Below the pieces are notes generated by a model, which was not told the origin of the DNA, searched no databases, and saw nothing but the letters and a program-made list of their open reading frames with translations. A DNA stretch of 64,000 nt from Arenibacter sp. P308M17 (lineage in GTDB: Bacteria > Bacteroidota > Bacteroidia > Flavobacteriales > Flavobacteriaceae). Positions 8,508 to 18,600 of the stretch are shown here, piece by piece. Both the position numbers and the translations under genes were made by a program. How positions within the stretch are numbered: the stretch's first letter is position 1; every line of letters begins with the position of its first letter. The stretch is taken from the NCBI RefSeq assembly GCF_003426735.1, contig NZ_QVON01000005.1, forward strand, positions 248,001 to 312,000, given 5' to 3'.

Positions 8508-10583
8508 ATGAAATCTTTCCTAAATGTTGGTATACTACTCTTTGGCCTCTTTTTAAATGCCCAAATACCTGTGGTATTACCGGAAAATCCCAATGAAAAT
8601 AGTACCGATATAGTATTGGATAAAAATAATCTTCAAGTGACTTGGCCTTTGGACAATGGAGATAATTGCCAATTGGTAATCAATCTGGACAAGAAAGAGC
8701 CCCTATTTCACTCTATTGCCATGGGCAAGGACGATCAATTTAAAACCATATCTTCAAATGTGGATCCTGTTTTCCTTTTAAACAGCGGTAGCCGTACGTT
8801 GAAACCGGAAAACGGTTGGACCATCTTTTTCGATAAGGTTCCCGACCGCCCTTATACTTCCCATGTTTTGAACATCAGTAAGACAAAGGCGGTCATTACT
8901 AAAAACGGGAATCGTACCTATATAAGGATCGGTGATGTAAGTGCACCAAATTTTGAAGGCTCCTTGGAAATTACCATTTATAACGGGATTCCACTTTTTA
9001 ATATTGCTGCCTTGATATCGACACAAAAAGATGCAACGGCAATCTTTTATGACGCAGGTCTTGTTAAGGATAAACCTTGGAACAAAGTTTCCTTTGCCAA
9101 TTTGCAGGACCAATTTGTGCAAGCGGAATCCGTTGTGGATACCAGTACCAACCTGGCCGTAAAATACCGTACTATTATTGGTCACGGAAATGAGGGAGCC
9201 ATTGCTGTTTTTCCACCGCCGCACCAATATTTTTATCCTCTTGATGAAGCATTCAATTTAAAGTCCGTTTGGCATGGGCCAAATTATAGGGGTATGGTTG
9301 CCAAGTACGGTTTGGGCATAAGGCACGATCCTGAGGGCGATCATCGATTTGTGCCTTGGTTCAACGCCCCTCCGGGAAGTGAACAGCGGTTAAATTTCTT
9401 TTGCCTAATTGAAGGAGGACCGGCCGACCAATTATTGGAGGATGTAAAAAAGTATACTCACAACGACCAATATGTTCCTATAGATGGACACAAAACTATG
9501 GCAAGCCATTTTCATAATGAATTTATTATGAACGTGGTAATGAAGGATACGGCCATACCGTCGAAGCCGGAATTTGTGGATGTTTTTAAAAATATGGGGG
9601 TCGATATTGTTCATTTGGGAGAGTTTCACTATACGGCACACCCCAAAGGACCTGATGAGCTTCGTTTAAAGGAATTGTATGCACTGTTTGATCAATGTGG
9701 GCGATTGTCCGATGGGGATTTCCTGTTGTTGCCAGGTGAAGAACCAAACGAGTTTCTTGGTGGACACTGGATGTCCATATTTCCAAGCCCGGTCTACTGG
9801 ATAATGTCCAATAAGGAGAATAAACCCTTTATGTCTCCCCATAGCAAGTATGGAAAGGTCTATAGGTTAAAAGATAAAAATGATATGCTCCGTTTACTGG
9901 AATTGGAAAAAGGACTGGCCTGGACGGCCCATCCACGTATTAAGGGATCTACAGGTTATCCCGATGCCTACAAAAATGAGGAATTCTTTAAATCGGACTA
10001 TTTTTTTGGTGGCGCCTGGAAACCCATGCCTGCCGATCTGTCCATCCCTAAATTGGGAACAAGGGTTTTGGATCTATTGGACGATATGAACAACTGGGGC
10101 GATAAGAAGAAAATTATTGTGGAGGCAGATCTTTTTACGGTGACCTCGGAAAATGAGATGTATGCCCATATGAACATCAATTATTTAAAATTGGAAACCC
10201 TCCCAAAATTTAAGGATGGTTGGGAGCCCGTTCTTGATGCCATGACTGCAGGGTCGTTCTTTTCAACAACGGGAGAAGTTTTAATCCCAAACTTTAGCAT
10301 CAACGGCAAAAAATCCGGGGAAACTTTACAATTGAATGCCGAAGGGGAGGCCCAAGTTCGTCTAGAGGTAAATTGGACATTTCCCTTGAATTTCATGGAA
10401 ATAGTATCCGGTGACGGTAAAACTATATTTCGGGAAAAGGTGGATTTGAGCAAAACAGGGGCTTTTGGTTCCGAGGAATTTGAACATTCCCTAAATCTGA
10501 AAAATAGAAAATGGGCCAGGGTAGAGGTCTGGGATATAGCCGCTAACGGAGCTTTTACGCAGACTATTTATCTTTCCGAATAA
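8508..10583 (+). CDS. Secreted PHP/CehA-McbA-like metallohydrolase (putative)
   Basis: This is a 691-residue protein with a signal peptide (MKSFLNVGILLFGLFLNAQ). The N-terminal half is beta-rich and resembles a sugar-binding or propeller-less jelly-roll module. The C-terminal half, from about residue 325, looks like a PHP-superfamily hydrolase of the CehA/McbA type: MASHFHNEF, VDIVHLGEFHYTAHPKG, LLLPGEEPNEFLGGHW and AWTAHPRIKG supply histidines and acids suitable for metal binding, although the canonical first motif HxHxxxSDG is replaced. It follows the ThuA gene after 267 bases that hold no clear gene, and converges on the haloperoxidase gene. The superfamily call is tentative; a phosphoesterase or carbohydrate-linked hydrolase role is possible. 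Confidence 0.75.
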   Translation: MKSFLNVGILLFGLFLNAQIPVVLPENPNENSTDIVLDKNNLQVTWPLDNGDNCQLVINLDKKEPLFHSIAMGKDDQFKTISSNVDPVFLLNSGSRTLKPENGWTIFFDKVPDRPYTSHVLNISKTKAVITKNGNRTYIRIGDVSAPNFEGSLEITIYNGIPLFNIAALISTQKDATAIFYDAGLVKDKPWNKVSFANLQDQFVQAESVVDTSTNLAVKYRTIIGHGNEGAIAVFPPPHQYFYPLDEAFNLKSVWHGPNYRGMVAKYGLGIRHDPEGDHRFVPWFNAPPGSEQRLNFFCLIEGGPADQLLEDVKKYTHNDQYVPIDGHKTMASHFHNEFIMNVVMKDTAIPSKPEFVDVFKNMGVDIVHLGEFHYTAHPKGPDELRLKELYALFDQCGRLSDGDFLLLPGEEPNEFLGGHWMSIFPSPVYWIMSNKENKPFMSPHSKYGKVYRLKDKNDMLRLLELEKGLAWTAHPRIKGSTGYPDAYKNEEFFKSDYFFGGAWKPMPADLSIPKLGTRVLDLLDDMNNWGDKKKIIVEADLFTVTSENEMYAHMNINYLKLETLPKFKDGWEPVLDAMTAGSFFSTTGEVLIPNFSINGKKSGETLQLNAEGEAQVRLEVNWTFPLNFMEIVSGDGKTIFREKVDLSKTGAFGSEEFEHSLNLKNRKWARVEVWDIAANGAFTQTIYLSE

Positions 10584-10612
10584 ATAACCCACAGAACAAA
10601 CCCAAGGAGTAT

Positions 10613-11935
10613 TTATTTTTTTCTTGTAGTAAGTCGATCAATAAAAAACTCCCCTATTTCATACCCCTCATCCTGTCCGTTGGCAATGGCGGGCATATAA
10701 TGGATACCCCCATAAAACCTACTAATGGCCGCTTCTTCGGCCGCCTGTTTGAACGAAGTAAAATGGCGGGTGGGCAAACCAAATTCTTCCTCTGTAGAAT
10801 CGGCAAATGCAAAATTCTCCCCGAACAACTTGGTCAACATGATGGCCGCGCTGGAGGATACAACACTGTGACCGCTGGTATATTCAGGAAATGGTGGAGT
10901 TTGAAGTACCGGTAACCAATTTGGATCGATGTAAATGTTGATATAGGTTTCCGGACGTATTACCACACTCCTGTACTTTTCGTCCCAGCAACTGATAAAG
11001 GCATCGGCCAGATTTACAGCAAGACAGGCGTAGGCCTCAGCGGATCTCACTGCCGAAGCATTCACTTGTTTACATACCAGCGAAGTGATGTTCATCCAAT
11101 GGCCGTTTGGGGATATTTTTTTTGTAGCATACATAACATGTCCCCTTACGTTCATTTTAAACGGATTGCAATCCCAAAATTTTGCGATCTCGATCTCCTC
11201 TTCACTATTATTGCGGACTTGATGGTATACTGCCATGGCATCCTTATAAAAAGTACTGGTACTGTCAAGAGAAAAGGAGGGAGGGGCCACCGGTTTAAAT
11301 TGGGCAGCGGAATCGATCAGGAAGGTACGGAGCCGGTTCCAGTTAGGTTCAATGGCCTTAATATAAGCCGGAGGGGTTGGTTTCCAGGAAGCGGAGTCAT
11401 TTTTTATACTGTATTGGGGCAGGGATCTGGTCTCCTTAAATTTATCCGCTGCGGCCCACTTTAGGATATGTTGGGCTACTTGTTTGCCATAGGCCAGGGA
11501 GTTGTGGAATACCTCATCCGGTATTCCAATATCCTTAAATTCCTGGAGAATTCCTTTTTCAAAATCATCGATCCTTTCTTCGGAAATTACAAAGGATTTC
11601 CCCGAGGTAAGAATGGCGTGTACTGCTGCCAAGGTAAAACTGTATTCCTTGTTCTTATCAGGTACTGGGGCGGATTCGAGTCCCTTCAATTGGCCGGCCA
11701 GACTGATATAATTTTTTTGGTCCTGTATCAATGTTTCGTATGCGGCTACCGAAACATAGGCATATGTCCTACTGGTGACCGGGGGCGAATAGATATCATA
11801 GACCATAACGTCCGTAACCTGTTTGATGGCCCTATGAACAAAATCGGCATCTTCCGTTCTTGATTTCCAGTGCTGCGCCCATATTGAATTTAGCGTACCG
11901 ATAATTACTATTCCCGTCCAAAATAACCTCTTCAT
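10613..11935 (-). CDS. Vanadium-dependent haloperoxidase / PAP2-family protein
   Basis: This is a 440-residue secreted protein (signal peptide ending near WAQH). It carries the PAP2/vanadium-haloperoxidase active-site signature: PPFPEYTSGHSVVSSSAA supplies the SGH motif with the catalytic histidine, and AISRFYGGIHY supplies the downstream R-x5-H vanadate or phosphate ligands. In marine flavobacteria such proteins oxidise halides with peroxide or act as acid phosphatases; the sequence alone does not separate the two. Its ATG overlaps the stop codon of the upstream FG-GAP/ASPIC gene by four bases (ATGA), so the pair is translationally coupled, a recurrent arrangement in this group. Confidence 0.9.
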   Translation of the reverse strand: MKRLFWTGIVIIGTLNSIWAQHWKSRTEDADFVHRAIKQVTDVMVYDIYSPPVTSRTYAYVSVAAYETLIQDQKNYISLAGQLKGLESAPVPDKNKEYSFTLAAVHAILTSGKSFVISEERIDDFEKGILQEFKDIGIPDEVFHNSLAYGKQVAQHILKWAAADKFKETRSLPQYSIKNDSASWKPTPPAYIKAIEPNWNRLRTFLIDSAAQFKPVAPPSFSLDSTSTFYKDAMAVYHQVRNNSEEEIEIAKFWDCNPFKMNVRGHVMYATKKISPNGHWMNITSLVCKQVNASAVRSAEAYACLAVNLADAFISCWDEKYRSVVIRPETYINIYIDPNWLPVLQTPPFPEYTSGHSVVSSSAAIMLTKLFGENFAFADSTEEEFGLPTRHFTSFKQAAEEAAISRFYGGIHYMPAIANGQDEGYEIGEFFIDRLTTRKK

Positions 11936-14900
11936 AATACGTTCCTTTTATCTCCTTTATAATTAATGATTGTAATTTGGGCCATATCATTTTCTATGGG
12001 CAGTTTACGTGAGGATTGCGACATATAGGTAGATCCGTAATAAAATTCCAATCTTTTTTTATGGCCATCCCTATAAATAATCTCTGCCGAAAAATCGTCC
12101 GCTTTGAGATCTACCCAACGATCTATACCTTTGGGGTCTGGGTTATTTCGGCCAAATACCAAAAGATCATCTTGGTTTTGGGTAACCATTAATACAGCTT
12201 CATTTTTTGCCGTATATAATTGGGCCAGTCCTTTTGCGTCTCCCGGCACATAAAAACCGGTATTGGTGGGTGGCATGGCGTTAAAGTTACCAGCGCCATC
12301 ACCGGTTAAACAAAGGCCGTTAAAGGCATCGTGCCTCCCACTATAGGGATCCATTCCATAATCGTTGCCTACCAATAGTAGATCCAGATTACCATCGTTA
12401 TCAATATCGTTGGCCAACATACCATAGACCGGAGCTTCCTGTGCCTGAAGGGGTAAGGGGCTCATTTCAAACTTGCCATTGCCCTTGTTTTCAATAAAGG
12501 AAGTACGCATTTCGGTACTCTGCAGTATTATGGCGTTCTCTTTATCAGTTTCACTCCATATATCCTCTATTCTCGCCAATCCATAAGATTGATAGGTAGG
12601 AAATTTTTTGCGCATCGAAATGACCTGGCCCACCAGATCGTCCCTTGAGGCAATGGGGAAAGCGTTGCGGTTACCGTCATGTCCCTTCATATAGCAGAAT
12701 ACCATGGCATCCAAAGAACCGTTATTGTCCATATCTTTAGCGATTATGGTCATTGGTTCGGTTGGGCTGGCCGTATAATTGGTATTAAGCCCTAAATTAC
12801 CGGCAACATAATCCATATCCCCGTCATTATCAAAATCGCCGGCAACCAAACTATTCCACCATCCGCTCCGTTTTTCTATTCCCGATTCAATTTCCACCAA
12901 GGAAGATCCCGTATTTTTCAAAAAGGTGATGGGCATCCATTCTCCTGCCAATACCAAATCGGTTTTTCCATCATGGTCAAAATCGGTCCACAAGGCATCC
13001 GTTACCATGCCTATGTTTTTTAAACCGGGAAAATACTCATCGGTGATATCGATAAACTTTCCGTTCTCATTTTTTAACAAGAAACTTCTTGGTGGTGCAG
13101 GGTAGGCTGCGGAAACTACTCTACCGCCCACAAAAAGGTCCAAATCCCCATCCCCATCAAAATCTGCCGCCTTTACACAGGATCCATTCGTGAAATCGGG
13201 AGGGAGGCTATTAATGGCCCTTTCAAACATGCCTTCACCGTTGTTTATAAATAGGCGATCGTTACTAATGGCATGATCGGCAGGGATTTCATAACTACCA
13301 CTTACCATATAAAGATCAAGATCTCCATCATTGTCAACGTCAAAGAACAATACCCCCATATCTTCGTACAAAATATCCTCTTTCTGCAAAAACCTGGAAG
13401 AATCCATGGTAAACTTGGCATCGGCATCCTGCATAAAGAATACCCCCGGATTGTCCGAGGAGCCGCCAATATAAAAATCCTCGTATCCATTATTATCAAT
13501 ATCACCTACCGCTATCCCGGGACCAAACTGGCTTAATTTATGGGGGAGGGTACTTTGGATATTATAATCCACAAAATCCGTTTCCACTGGTTTGAAATTT
13601 ATATTATGGGTATTGGCCGTGTTCTTGAATATTGTTGCAACCGCCTTGTTATTTTGGAACGAATTTACCTCATGGGAATCTTTGTAGTTAAGGATGAGTG
13701 GCGATCCCAACGAAATATTGGTCTTTAACTGCTGCATGCCATCAGGCCAATAAATCCGTAACGAATCAATTCTTTTAGTTGCTCCCAAGCCAAGGTGCGC
13801 TCTTGGGTCGTGCGTGGATAAATAGCCTCGTATAGGGTAATGTTCGTAATATTGTTGCCGATTTCCGGAATAGTATATTTTTACGGACGCACCAACACCA
13901 TTGCTGTTATTTTTAGGTCCCTTAAAATTTATAGTAAGATGTCCGGCCTTGGAATTGGAAGTGTTCTTATAAACAAAGGCAGGTCCGTTAATGTTGTTAA
14001 TGACTACGTCCAAATCCCCATCATTGTCCAGGTCGGCATAGGCACCGCCATTGGAAAAGGACAAATGGTCCAATCCCCATGTTTCCGATACATTCTTGAA
14101 GAGGGTTCCATTGGTATTTTTGTAGGCATAGTTGGCCAATTTTACCACGGGTAGGGAATCTGTCATGGCCAAAGTAGCGCTTTGTGAACTGCCGCTCTGT
14201 CCATTGCCATAGGCAATATAATCCAAATCCGTAACATCCCTTGGAAGGCCATTGGTAATGATTATATCGCGAAGCCCATCATTGTCGAAATCGGCGACCA
14301 AAGGGCACCAACTCCAATCCGTTTGATAAATCCCTGCCATAAATCCCATATCTTTAAAGACCGATTTGCCATTTTGGTCGGGTCCGCTATTTATTTGGAG
14401 TACATTCCTAACGTATTGATGGTTGTAGCCGTATTGGCTATTATTGATATAGTGGTAATATTCATTGCCACTAAGCATTCTTTTTTTGCGAAGATTGTTT
14501 TCGGGAAGCATTTCCAAAGAAATCAGGTCTACATATCCGTCATTATTGACATCTACCATATCGGTGCCCATGGCATTCCATGCCGTGTGTTTAAAATAGT
14601 CGTCCAGGCGATTTGTGAAGGTTCCATTTTTATTGTTAATATAGCAGAGGTCGTTGGAAATGAAGTCGTTGGCAACATATATATCGGGCCAACCATCACC
14701 ATTGATATCGCTAATGGCTGCGGCATGTCCCCAACCTTCCAATCCTATACCCGCTTCCTTGGAAACATCGGAAAAGGTACCGTTACCGTTATTGCGATAT
14801 AACCTATCCGTGTTTTTGGCGCTGCCGTCCGTTAATTTGGTCCGGTAATTAATAGGAGTTCTTGGATCGTATATTTCATTAGTCACTTGGTACATATCCA

Positions 14901-15477
14901 GATCACCGTCCCGGTCGTAATCAAAAAAGTAGGCCTGTGTACTATAACCATTGTCGGCAAGTCCGTATTCAATGGCAGATTCTTTAAATGAGGGAATACC
15001 TTTCTTGTTAATCCCCTGATTGATATATAATAGATTAGTGCGTCGGATGGTATCCGCTCTAAAGGAGGCCGACAAATAGATGTCCGGTAGACCGTCCACA
15101 TTAATATCTACCACCGATACCCCGGTTATCCACCTGCCGTTTCCATCAACCTTTGCCATTTGGGTGATATCCTCAAATTGCATCTTGCCTTTGTTCAGGT
15201 ACAATTTGCTGGATACCATGTTGCCTCCAAAGTAGATATCCATTAGGCCGTCCTGGTTGAAATCGCCCATTCCAACCCCGCCGCCATTATAGATATTTGC
15301 CTGATTTAAAATATTAAGGGTATCATTTTCGGATAATTGGTTCTTAAAGGCAATACCCGTTTTTGTTTCAGACAACAATTTAAAAAGAGTGGCGTCTTGC
15401 TGTGCTGATATACCGGAAACTGAGAGGATAAAAATTGTCAATACATTAAAATACAACTTCTTTCTACAAATTTTCAT
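11932..15477 (-). CDS. FG-GAP/VCBS repeat protein with ASPIC/UnbV domain
   Basis: This very large secreted protein (about 1,181 residues from the chosen start) consists of many FG-GAP/VCBS propeller repeats, recognised by recurring calcium-binding D-x-D-x-D-G-x-x-D motifs such as DFNQDGLMDIY, DYDRDGDLDMY, DVDNDGDLDLY and DFDGDGDLDLF. An ASPIC/UnbV segment lies in the middle (NGVGASVKIYY, HLGLGATKRIDSLRIYWPDG) and a second propeller follows. The start was set at MKICRKKLYFNVLTIFILSV, which gives a clean signal peptide ending at ISAQ; an upstream in-frame ATG at 15549 would add 24 residues before it. It overlaps the haloperoxidase start by four bases. Such proteins are thought to bind ligands at the cell surface; the ligand is unknown. 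Confidence 0.9.
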   Translation of the reverse strand: MKICRKKLYFNVLTIFILSVSGISAQQDATLFKLLSETKTGIAFKNQLSENDTLNILNQANIYNGGGVGMGDFNQDGLMDIYFGGNMVSSKLYLNKGKMQFEDITQMAKVDGNGRWITGVSVVDINVDGLPDIYLSASFRADTIRRTNLLYINQGINKKGIPSFKESAIEYGLADNGYSTQAYFFDYDRDGDLDMYQVTNEIYDPRTPINYRTKLTDGSAKNTDRLYRNNGNGTFSDVSKEAGIGLEGWGHAAAISDINGDGWPDIYVANDFISNDLCYINNKNGTFTNRLDDYFKHTAWNAMGTDMVDVNNDGYVDLISLEMLPENNLRKKRMLSGNEYYHYINNSQYGYNHQYVRNVLQINSGPDQNGKSVFKDMGFMAGIYQTDWSWCPLVADFDNDGLRDIIITNGLPRDVTDLDYIAYGNGQSGSSQSATLAMTDSLPVVKLANYAYKNTNGTLFKNVSETWGLDHLSFSNGGAYADLDNDGDLDVVINNINGPAFVYKNTSNSKAGHLTINFKGPKNNSNGVGASVKIYYSGNRQQYYEHYPIRGYLSTHDPRAHLGLGATKRIDSLRIYWPDGMQQLKTNISLGSPLILNYKDSHEVNSFQNNKAVATIFKNTANTHNINFKPVETDFVDYNIQSTLPHKLSQFGPGIAVGDIDNNGYEDFYIGGSSDNPGVFFMQDADAKFTMDSSRFLQKEDILYEDMGVLFFDVDNDGDLDLYMVSGSYEIPADHAISNDRLFINNGEGMFERAINSLPPDFTNGSCVKAADFDGDGDLDLFVGGRVVSAAYPAPPRSFLLKNENGKFIDITDEYFPGLKNIGMVTDALWTDFDHDGKTDLVLAGEWMPITFLKNTGSSLVEIESGIEKRSGWWNSLVAGDFDNDGDMDYVAGNLGLNTNYTASPTEPMTIIAKDMDNNGSLDAMVFCYMKGHDGNRNAFPIASRDDLVGQVISMRKKFPTYQSYGLARIEDIWSETDKENAIILQSTEMRTSFIENKGNGKFEMSPLPLQAQEAPVYGMLANDIDNDGNLDLLLVGNDYGMDPYSGRHDAFNGLCLTGDGAGNFNAMPPTNTGFYVPGDAKGLAQLYTAKNEAVLMVTQNQDDLLVFGRNNPDPKGIDRWVDLKADDFSAEIIYRDGHKKRLEFYYGSTYMSQSSRKLPIENDMAQITIINYKGDKRNVL

Positions 15478-15549
15478 CTGTTTATAATTAGTTAAAAATA
15501 AATCAATTACAAAATTCATTATGAGATGTAACTGCTTCACTTTATTCAT

Positions 15550-15914
15550 AATACATTACTTTTTTGTGTTCGTGAACCTTATGGGATAAACTTGTCACCA
15601 CCTTTTTAATTGATAGAAAAGGTATATACCAAACTGTTTACATGTTAGAATGTAAAATTATAGATTTCATAAAATTGGGAAATACCATATTGTGCTATTG
15701 TTCAACAATACGTGTCAAATAGGTGGTTCATCCCAGCCTGCGTATCCGCATCCACCCCTACCTTTTATGCCTTCTTCCAGTTCTTGATCGGTGAATGGGC
15801 ATTGTCCGAAATTCCATAAAAATATTATTTAAAATAATTCTAAATAAATTTGCACGGTTTATTTTCCGAAGATATATTTGCCTTATTATTCATAATCAAT
15901 CTAAATAAAAATAA
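15550..15914. other. Divergent intergenic region
   Basis: This 365-base region separates the minus-strand FG-GAP gene from the plus-strand siderophore receptor. It holds the receptor promoter described separately at 15849-15880, and AT-rich sequence towards both genes. No small gene or RNA gene was recognised in it. Confidence 0.5.
15849..15880 (+). promoter_or_regulatory. Bacteroidota-type promoter for the siderophore receptor
   Basis: A TTTG element (15849-15852) and a TATATTTG element (15873-15880) are separated by 20 bases, matching the Bacteroidota vegetative sigma consensus TTTG-N19-21-TAnnTTTG. Transcription would start near 15885, about 30 bases before the ATG at 15915. No Fur-box-like palindrome was recognised by eye, although iron control would be expected from the gene's role. 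Confidence 0.6.
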
Positions 15915-18248
15915 ATGAAAAAATATGCTTTCTTTGTTGTTTTACTCCTTATAACTGTTAGGACTTTTGGCCAATCAGGAACAATTAAGGGCAAAGTGGT
16001 CACTGATGAGAAAATACCCATCCCAAATGTCAATATAACGATAGGAAATACTGGAATTGGTACTATGACCAATGACAAAGGGGAATATCAAATAAATGGC
16101 ATTAGGATAGGGAACTATGTAATCAAAGCCAGCTATGTAGGTTTTGCGCCTCGATCAATAGAGGTTAATGTAGTCGGCAACACCACTACCACCGTAGCAG
16201 ATTTTGTATTGCAGGAAAAACAGGAGGAACTTAATGAAGTGGTCGTTGAAGGCCATCAGAACAATTATATAACCAGGGAACCCTCAACATCACTTCGCTT
16301 AAAGACCGAAATTGCCAAACTTCCCCAAAACATTCAGGTCATCAGTGCAGCCCTTTTACAGGACCAACAGGCGACCAGTATCATGGACGGTGTAATCCGG
16401 AATGTCAGCGGGGTAACCATGTTGGAACATTGGGGACATTTTGCCCGTATAAATATGCGCGGTTTTAGATTGCCTGCCTTTAGAAATGGTGTAAATGTTC
16501 AAGATTCCTGGGGACCCCTATCCGAAGATATGGCCTTTGTAGACCGGTTGGAATTTGTCAAGGGGCCATCGGGTTTTATGATGTCCGCAGGGGAGCCGGG
16601 CGGTTTCTATAATGTAGTGACCAAAAAACCTTCCGAAGAGTTTATAGGAAATGTTTCTGTAAGTGGGGGAAGTTTTGATTTTTTTAGGGGAAGTTTTGAT
16701 TTAGGGGGGAAACTCTCGGAGAACGGTAAATTGCTATACCGCTTCAATGCCCTATATCAAACTGGGGACAGTCACAGGGGCAATGAGGATGCCGAACGTT
16801 GGGGAGTAGCTCCAGCCTTGACCTACAAGTTTTCCGAGAGGACCAAGATTACTACGGAACTCAATCTACAAAAGGCGGAAAGCTATATTGGCTCGGCTTA
16901 TATATTTGCCCCGGTGTCCGATGGTTATGCAAGCTTGGACCGCAATTTCAAGTTTACCGATACCAATTATCCCGCAACAGATATTCAGGAGCTGTCCCTT
17001 TTTACCAACCTAAAGCATGATTTTTCCGACAATTGGGGAGTTGAAACCCAATTTGCCTATATGAGGTACAATCAAGAAGGCCAATCGTTCTGGGCATGGT
17101 CCATAACGGATGAAGGGGACGCCGATAGGCGGGTTACCCAATGGGACGCCCTTTCCGTGGGGAAATATTTCCAGACCTATCTCTATGGCAACTTCAAAAC
17201 GGGAGGAGTATCCCATAACCTATTAGGTGGGTTCGACTATACCCAGAAGACGTATTGGGCCGATTTCTCAAACACCGTAGCCATAGACCAAACCCCTTTC
17301 AATATCTATAATCCTATATATGGCAATTCAATCCCGTTGGATTTTGACCGATCTGTTGCAATACAGCACCGAAATGGGGGAGTACCTTATAACGGGAATA
17401 CATTAAGGGCCTATTACCTTCAGGATGAAATTGGCTTTTGGGAGGACAAAGTTAGGCTTACCCTGGCAGGAAGGTACACAGAGCTGGTGACCAGGGGCAA
17501 GGAAGAGCAGGACAGCAAATTTTCACCTAGGATAGGCTTGAGTGTGGATATTATGCCTACCCTTGCCGCTTTTGCATTATATGACCAGTCCTTTCTACCA
17601 GCTAACGGCGTTGATTTTAATGGGGACACCTTTGATCCCATTGAAGCCAATGATATTGAAGGGGGGATTAAAAAATCGTTCTTTAACGGGATGTTAAAAA
17701 CCTCCTTGGGAGCATTCCTGATTACAAAACAAAATGTGCTGGTTACCGATACCGAACACCCCGATTTTTCCATACAGTTGGGAGAGGTACAGTCCAAAGG
17801 TATTGAATTTGACCTGCAAGGCGAACTTACACCCGAACTTAACGTAATATTGAACTATGCCAACACCAATGTTGAAATAACAGAGGACACGGACGAAAGT
17901 GTAATCGGACAGCGGGTAGCCGGGCATGCCAAGCACGTCACCAACGGTTGGCTCAACTACAATTTTGCCAAGACCTCCATGTTAAAAGGTTTTGGGGCCT
18001 CTTTGGGCTATCAATACCAGGTAGATCGTTCCACCTGGGCATGGGGGGCCGATAGTCAATCCGACCTTCCAAACTATTTTCGACTGGATGGAGCGCTGTC
18101 TTGGAAAAATGATAAGCTCCGTGTACAGCTAAACCTGAACAATATATTGGACGAATACCTCTACGCCGGGGCCAATTATGGAACCTACCTATACTGGCAG
18201 TCAGAACCCGGAATCAACGGTAGAGCGACCATAACCTATAGTTTTTAA
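15915..18248 (+). CDS. TonB-dependent siderophore receptor
   Basis: This 777-residue outer-membrane receptor has a signal peptide (MKKYAFFVVLLLITVRTFGQ), a carboxypeptidase-regulatory-like domain (about 25-110, GTIKGKVVTDEKIPIPNVNI), a plug domain (LPQNIQVISAALLQDQQ, MRGFRLPAFRNGV, VEFVKGPSGFM-like segment) and a 22-strand-type barrel ending in the aromatic TITYSF. The plug sequences are those of FhuA/ferrichrome-type siderophore receptors rather than SusC sugar receptors. It imports a ferric siderophore with energy from TonB. The following three genes form a close-packed iron-uptake group after a palindromic element and a terminator-like hairpin. The siderophore cannot be predicted, and no siderophore synthesis genes are in the window. 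Confidence 0.93.
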   Translation: MKKYAFFVVLLLITVRTFGQSGTIKGKVVTDEKIPIPNVNITIGNTGIGTMTNDKGEYQINGIRIGNYVIKASYVGFAPRSIEVNVVGNTTTTVADFVLQEKQEELNEVVVEGHQNNYITREPSTSLRLKTEIAKLPQNIQVISAALLQDQQATSIMDGVIRNVSGVTMLEHWGHFARINMRGFRLPAFRNGVNVQDSWGPLSEDMAFVDRLEFVKGPSGFMMSAGEPGGFYNVVTKKPSEEFIGNVSVSGGSFDFFRGSFDLGGKLSENGKLLYRFNALYQTGDSHRGNEDAERWGVAPALTYKFSERTKITTELNLQKAESYIGSAYIFAPVSDGYASLDRNFKFTDTNYPATDIQELSLFTNLKHDFSDNWGVETQFAYMRYNQEGQSFWAWSITDEGDADRRVTQWDALSVGKYFQTYLYGNFKTGGVSHNLLGGFDYTQKTYWADFSNTVAIDQTPFNIYNPIYGNSIPLDFDRSVAIQHRNGGVPYNGNTLRAYYLQDEIGFWEDKVRLTLAGRYTELVTRGKEEQDSKFSPRIGLSVDIMPTLAAFALYDQSFLPANGVDFNGDTFDPIEANDIEGGIKKSFFNGMLKTSLGAFLITKQNVLVTDTEHPDFSIQLGEVQSKGIEFDLQGELTPELNVILNYANTNVEITEDTDESVIGQRVAGHAKHVTNGWLNYNFAKTSMLKGFGASLGYQYQVDRSTWAWGADSQSDLPNYFRLDGALSWKNDKLRVQLNLNNILDEYLYAGANYGTYLYWQSEPGINGRATITYSF

Positions 18249-18253
18249 AATTT

Positions 18254-18438
18254 TGAGAAACTGTTTAAATTTTGTTTTTGGAATATTTTATAGAGTATTC
18301 CTGCCTGCCGGCAGGCAGGTTTGCGTCAGGCGAAGGTATTTTAAGGTGCATAGCCATAGCTATGGACCGAAAAATAGCTGAAGCATGGTGGGAAAAGACG
18401 CCTAAAAGAACCAAAGGATAAAACTTAAACAGTTTCTG
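18254..18438 (+). repeat. Long imperfect palindrome E1 with GCATAGC core
   Basis: The arms begin and end with AGAAACTGTTTAA and its complement (near 18256 and 18437) and can be matched inward with interruptions. The centre reads GTGCATAGCCATAGCTATGG (18347-18366). The left arm also holds a perfect 20-bp palindrome absent from the right arm. It lies just 3-prime of the siderophore receptor gene. It has the same design and core as elements at 27061-27225 and 52018-52181, though the outer arms share no sequence with them. Confidence 0.75.
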
Positions 18439-18464
18439 AGTAGTTAGTTTGAGTTAGTTGATCA

Positions 18465-18496
18465 ACAGTCCTTGGGTATTGCCCAAGGGCTGTTTT
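18465..18496 (+). terminator. Intrinsic terminator after the receptor gene
   Basis: The stem ACAGTCCTTGGG pairs with CCCAAGGGCTGT (one G-U pair) around a 5-base loop and is followed at once by TTTT. It could end or attenuate the receptor transcript before the small membrane genes, which would give the receptor its own, more abundant mRNA. Confidence 0.6.
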
Positions 18497-18600
18497 CCAT
18501 CAAAAAAAAGATATGAAAGCGGATCACCATTAGACCAACACAGCTAAACTTGGCAAAAATATCCAAGTTTTTAACGAAGTTGAAATAGTAAAAAAACATA

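Noticed and set aside
15477-15549. Longer start for the FG-GAP/ASPIC protein
   Set aside because: It would bury the signal peptide behind 24 residues; the internal ATG gives a clean one.
15721-15790. Possible tRNA or small RNA in the divergent region before the siderophore receptor
   Set aside because: No cloverleaf arms or TTCGA-type T-loop could be found by eye.
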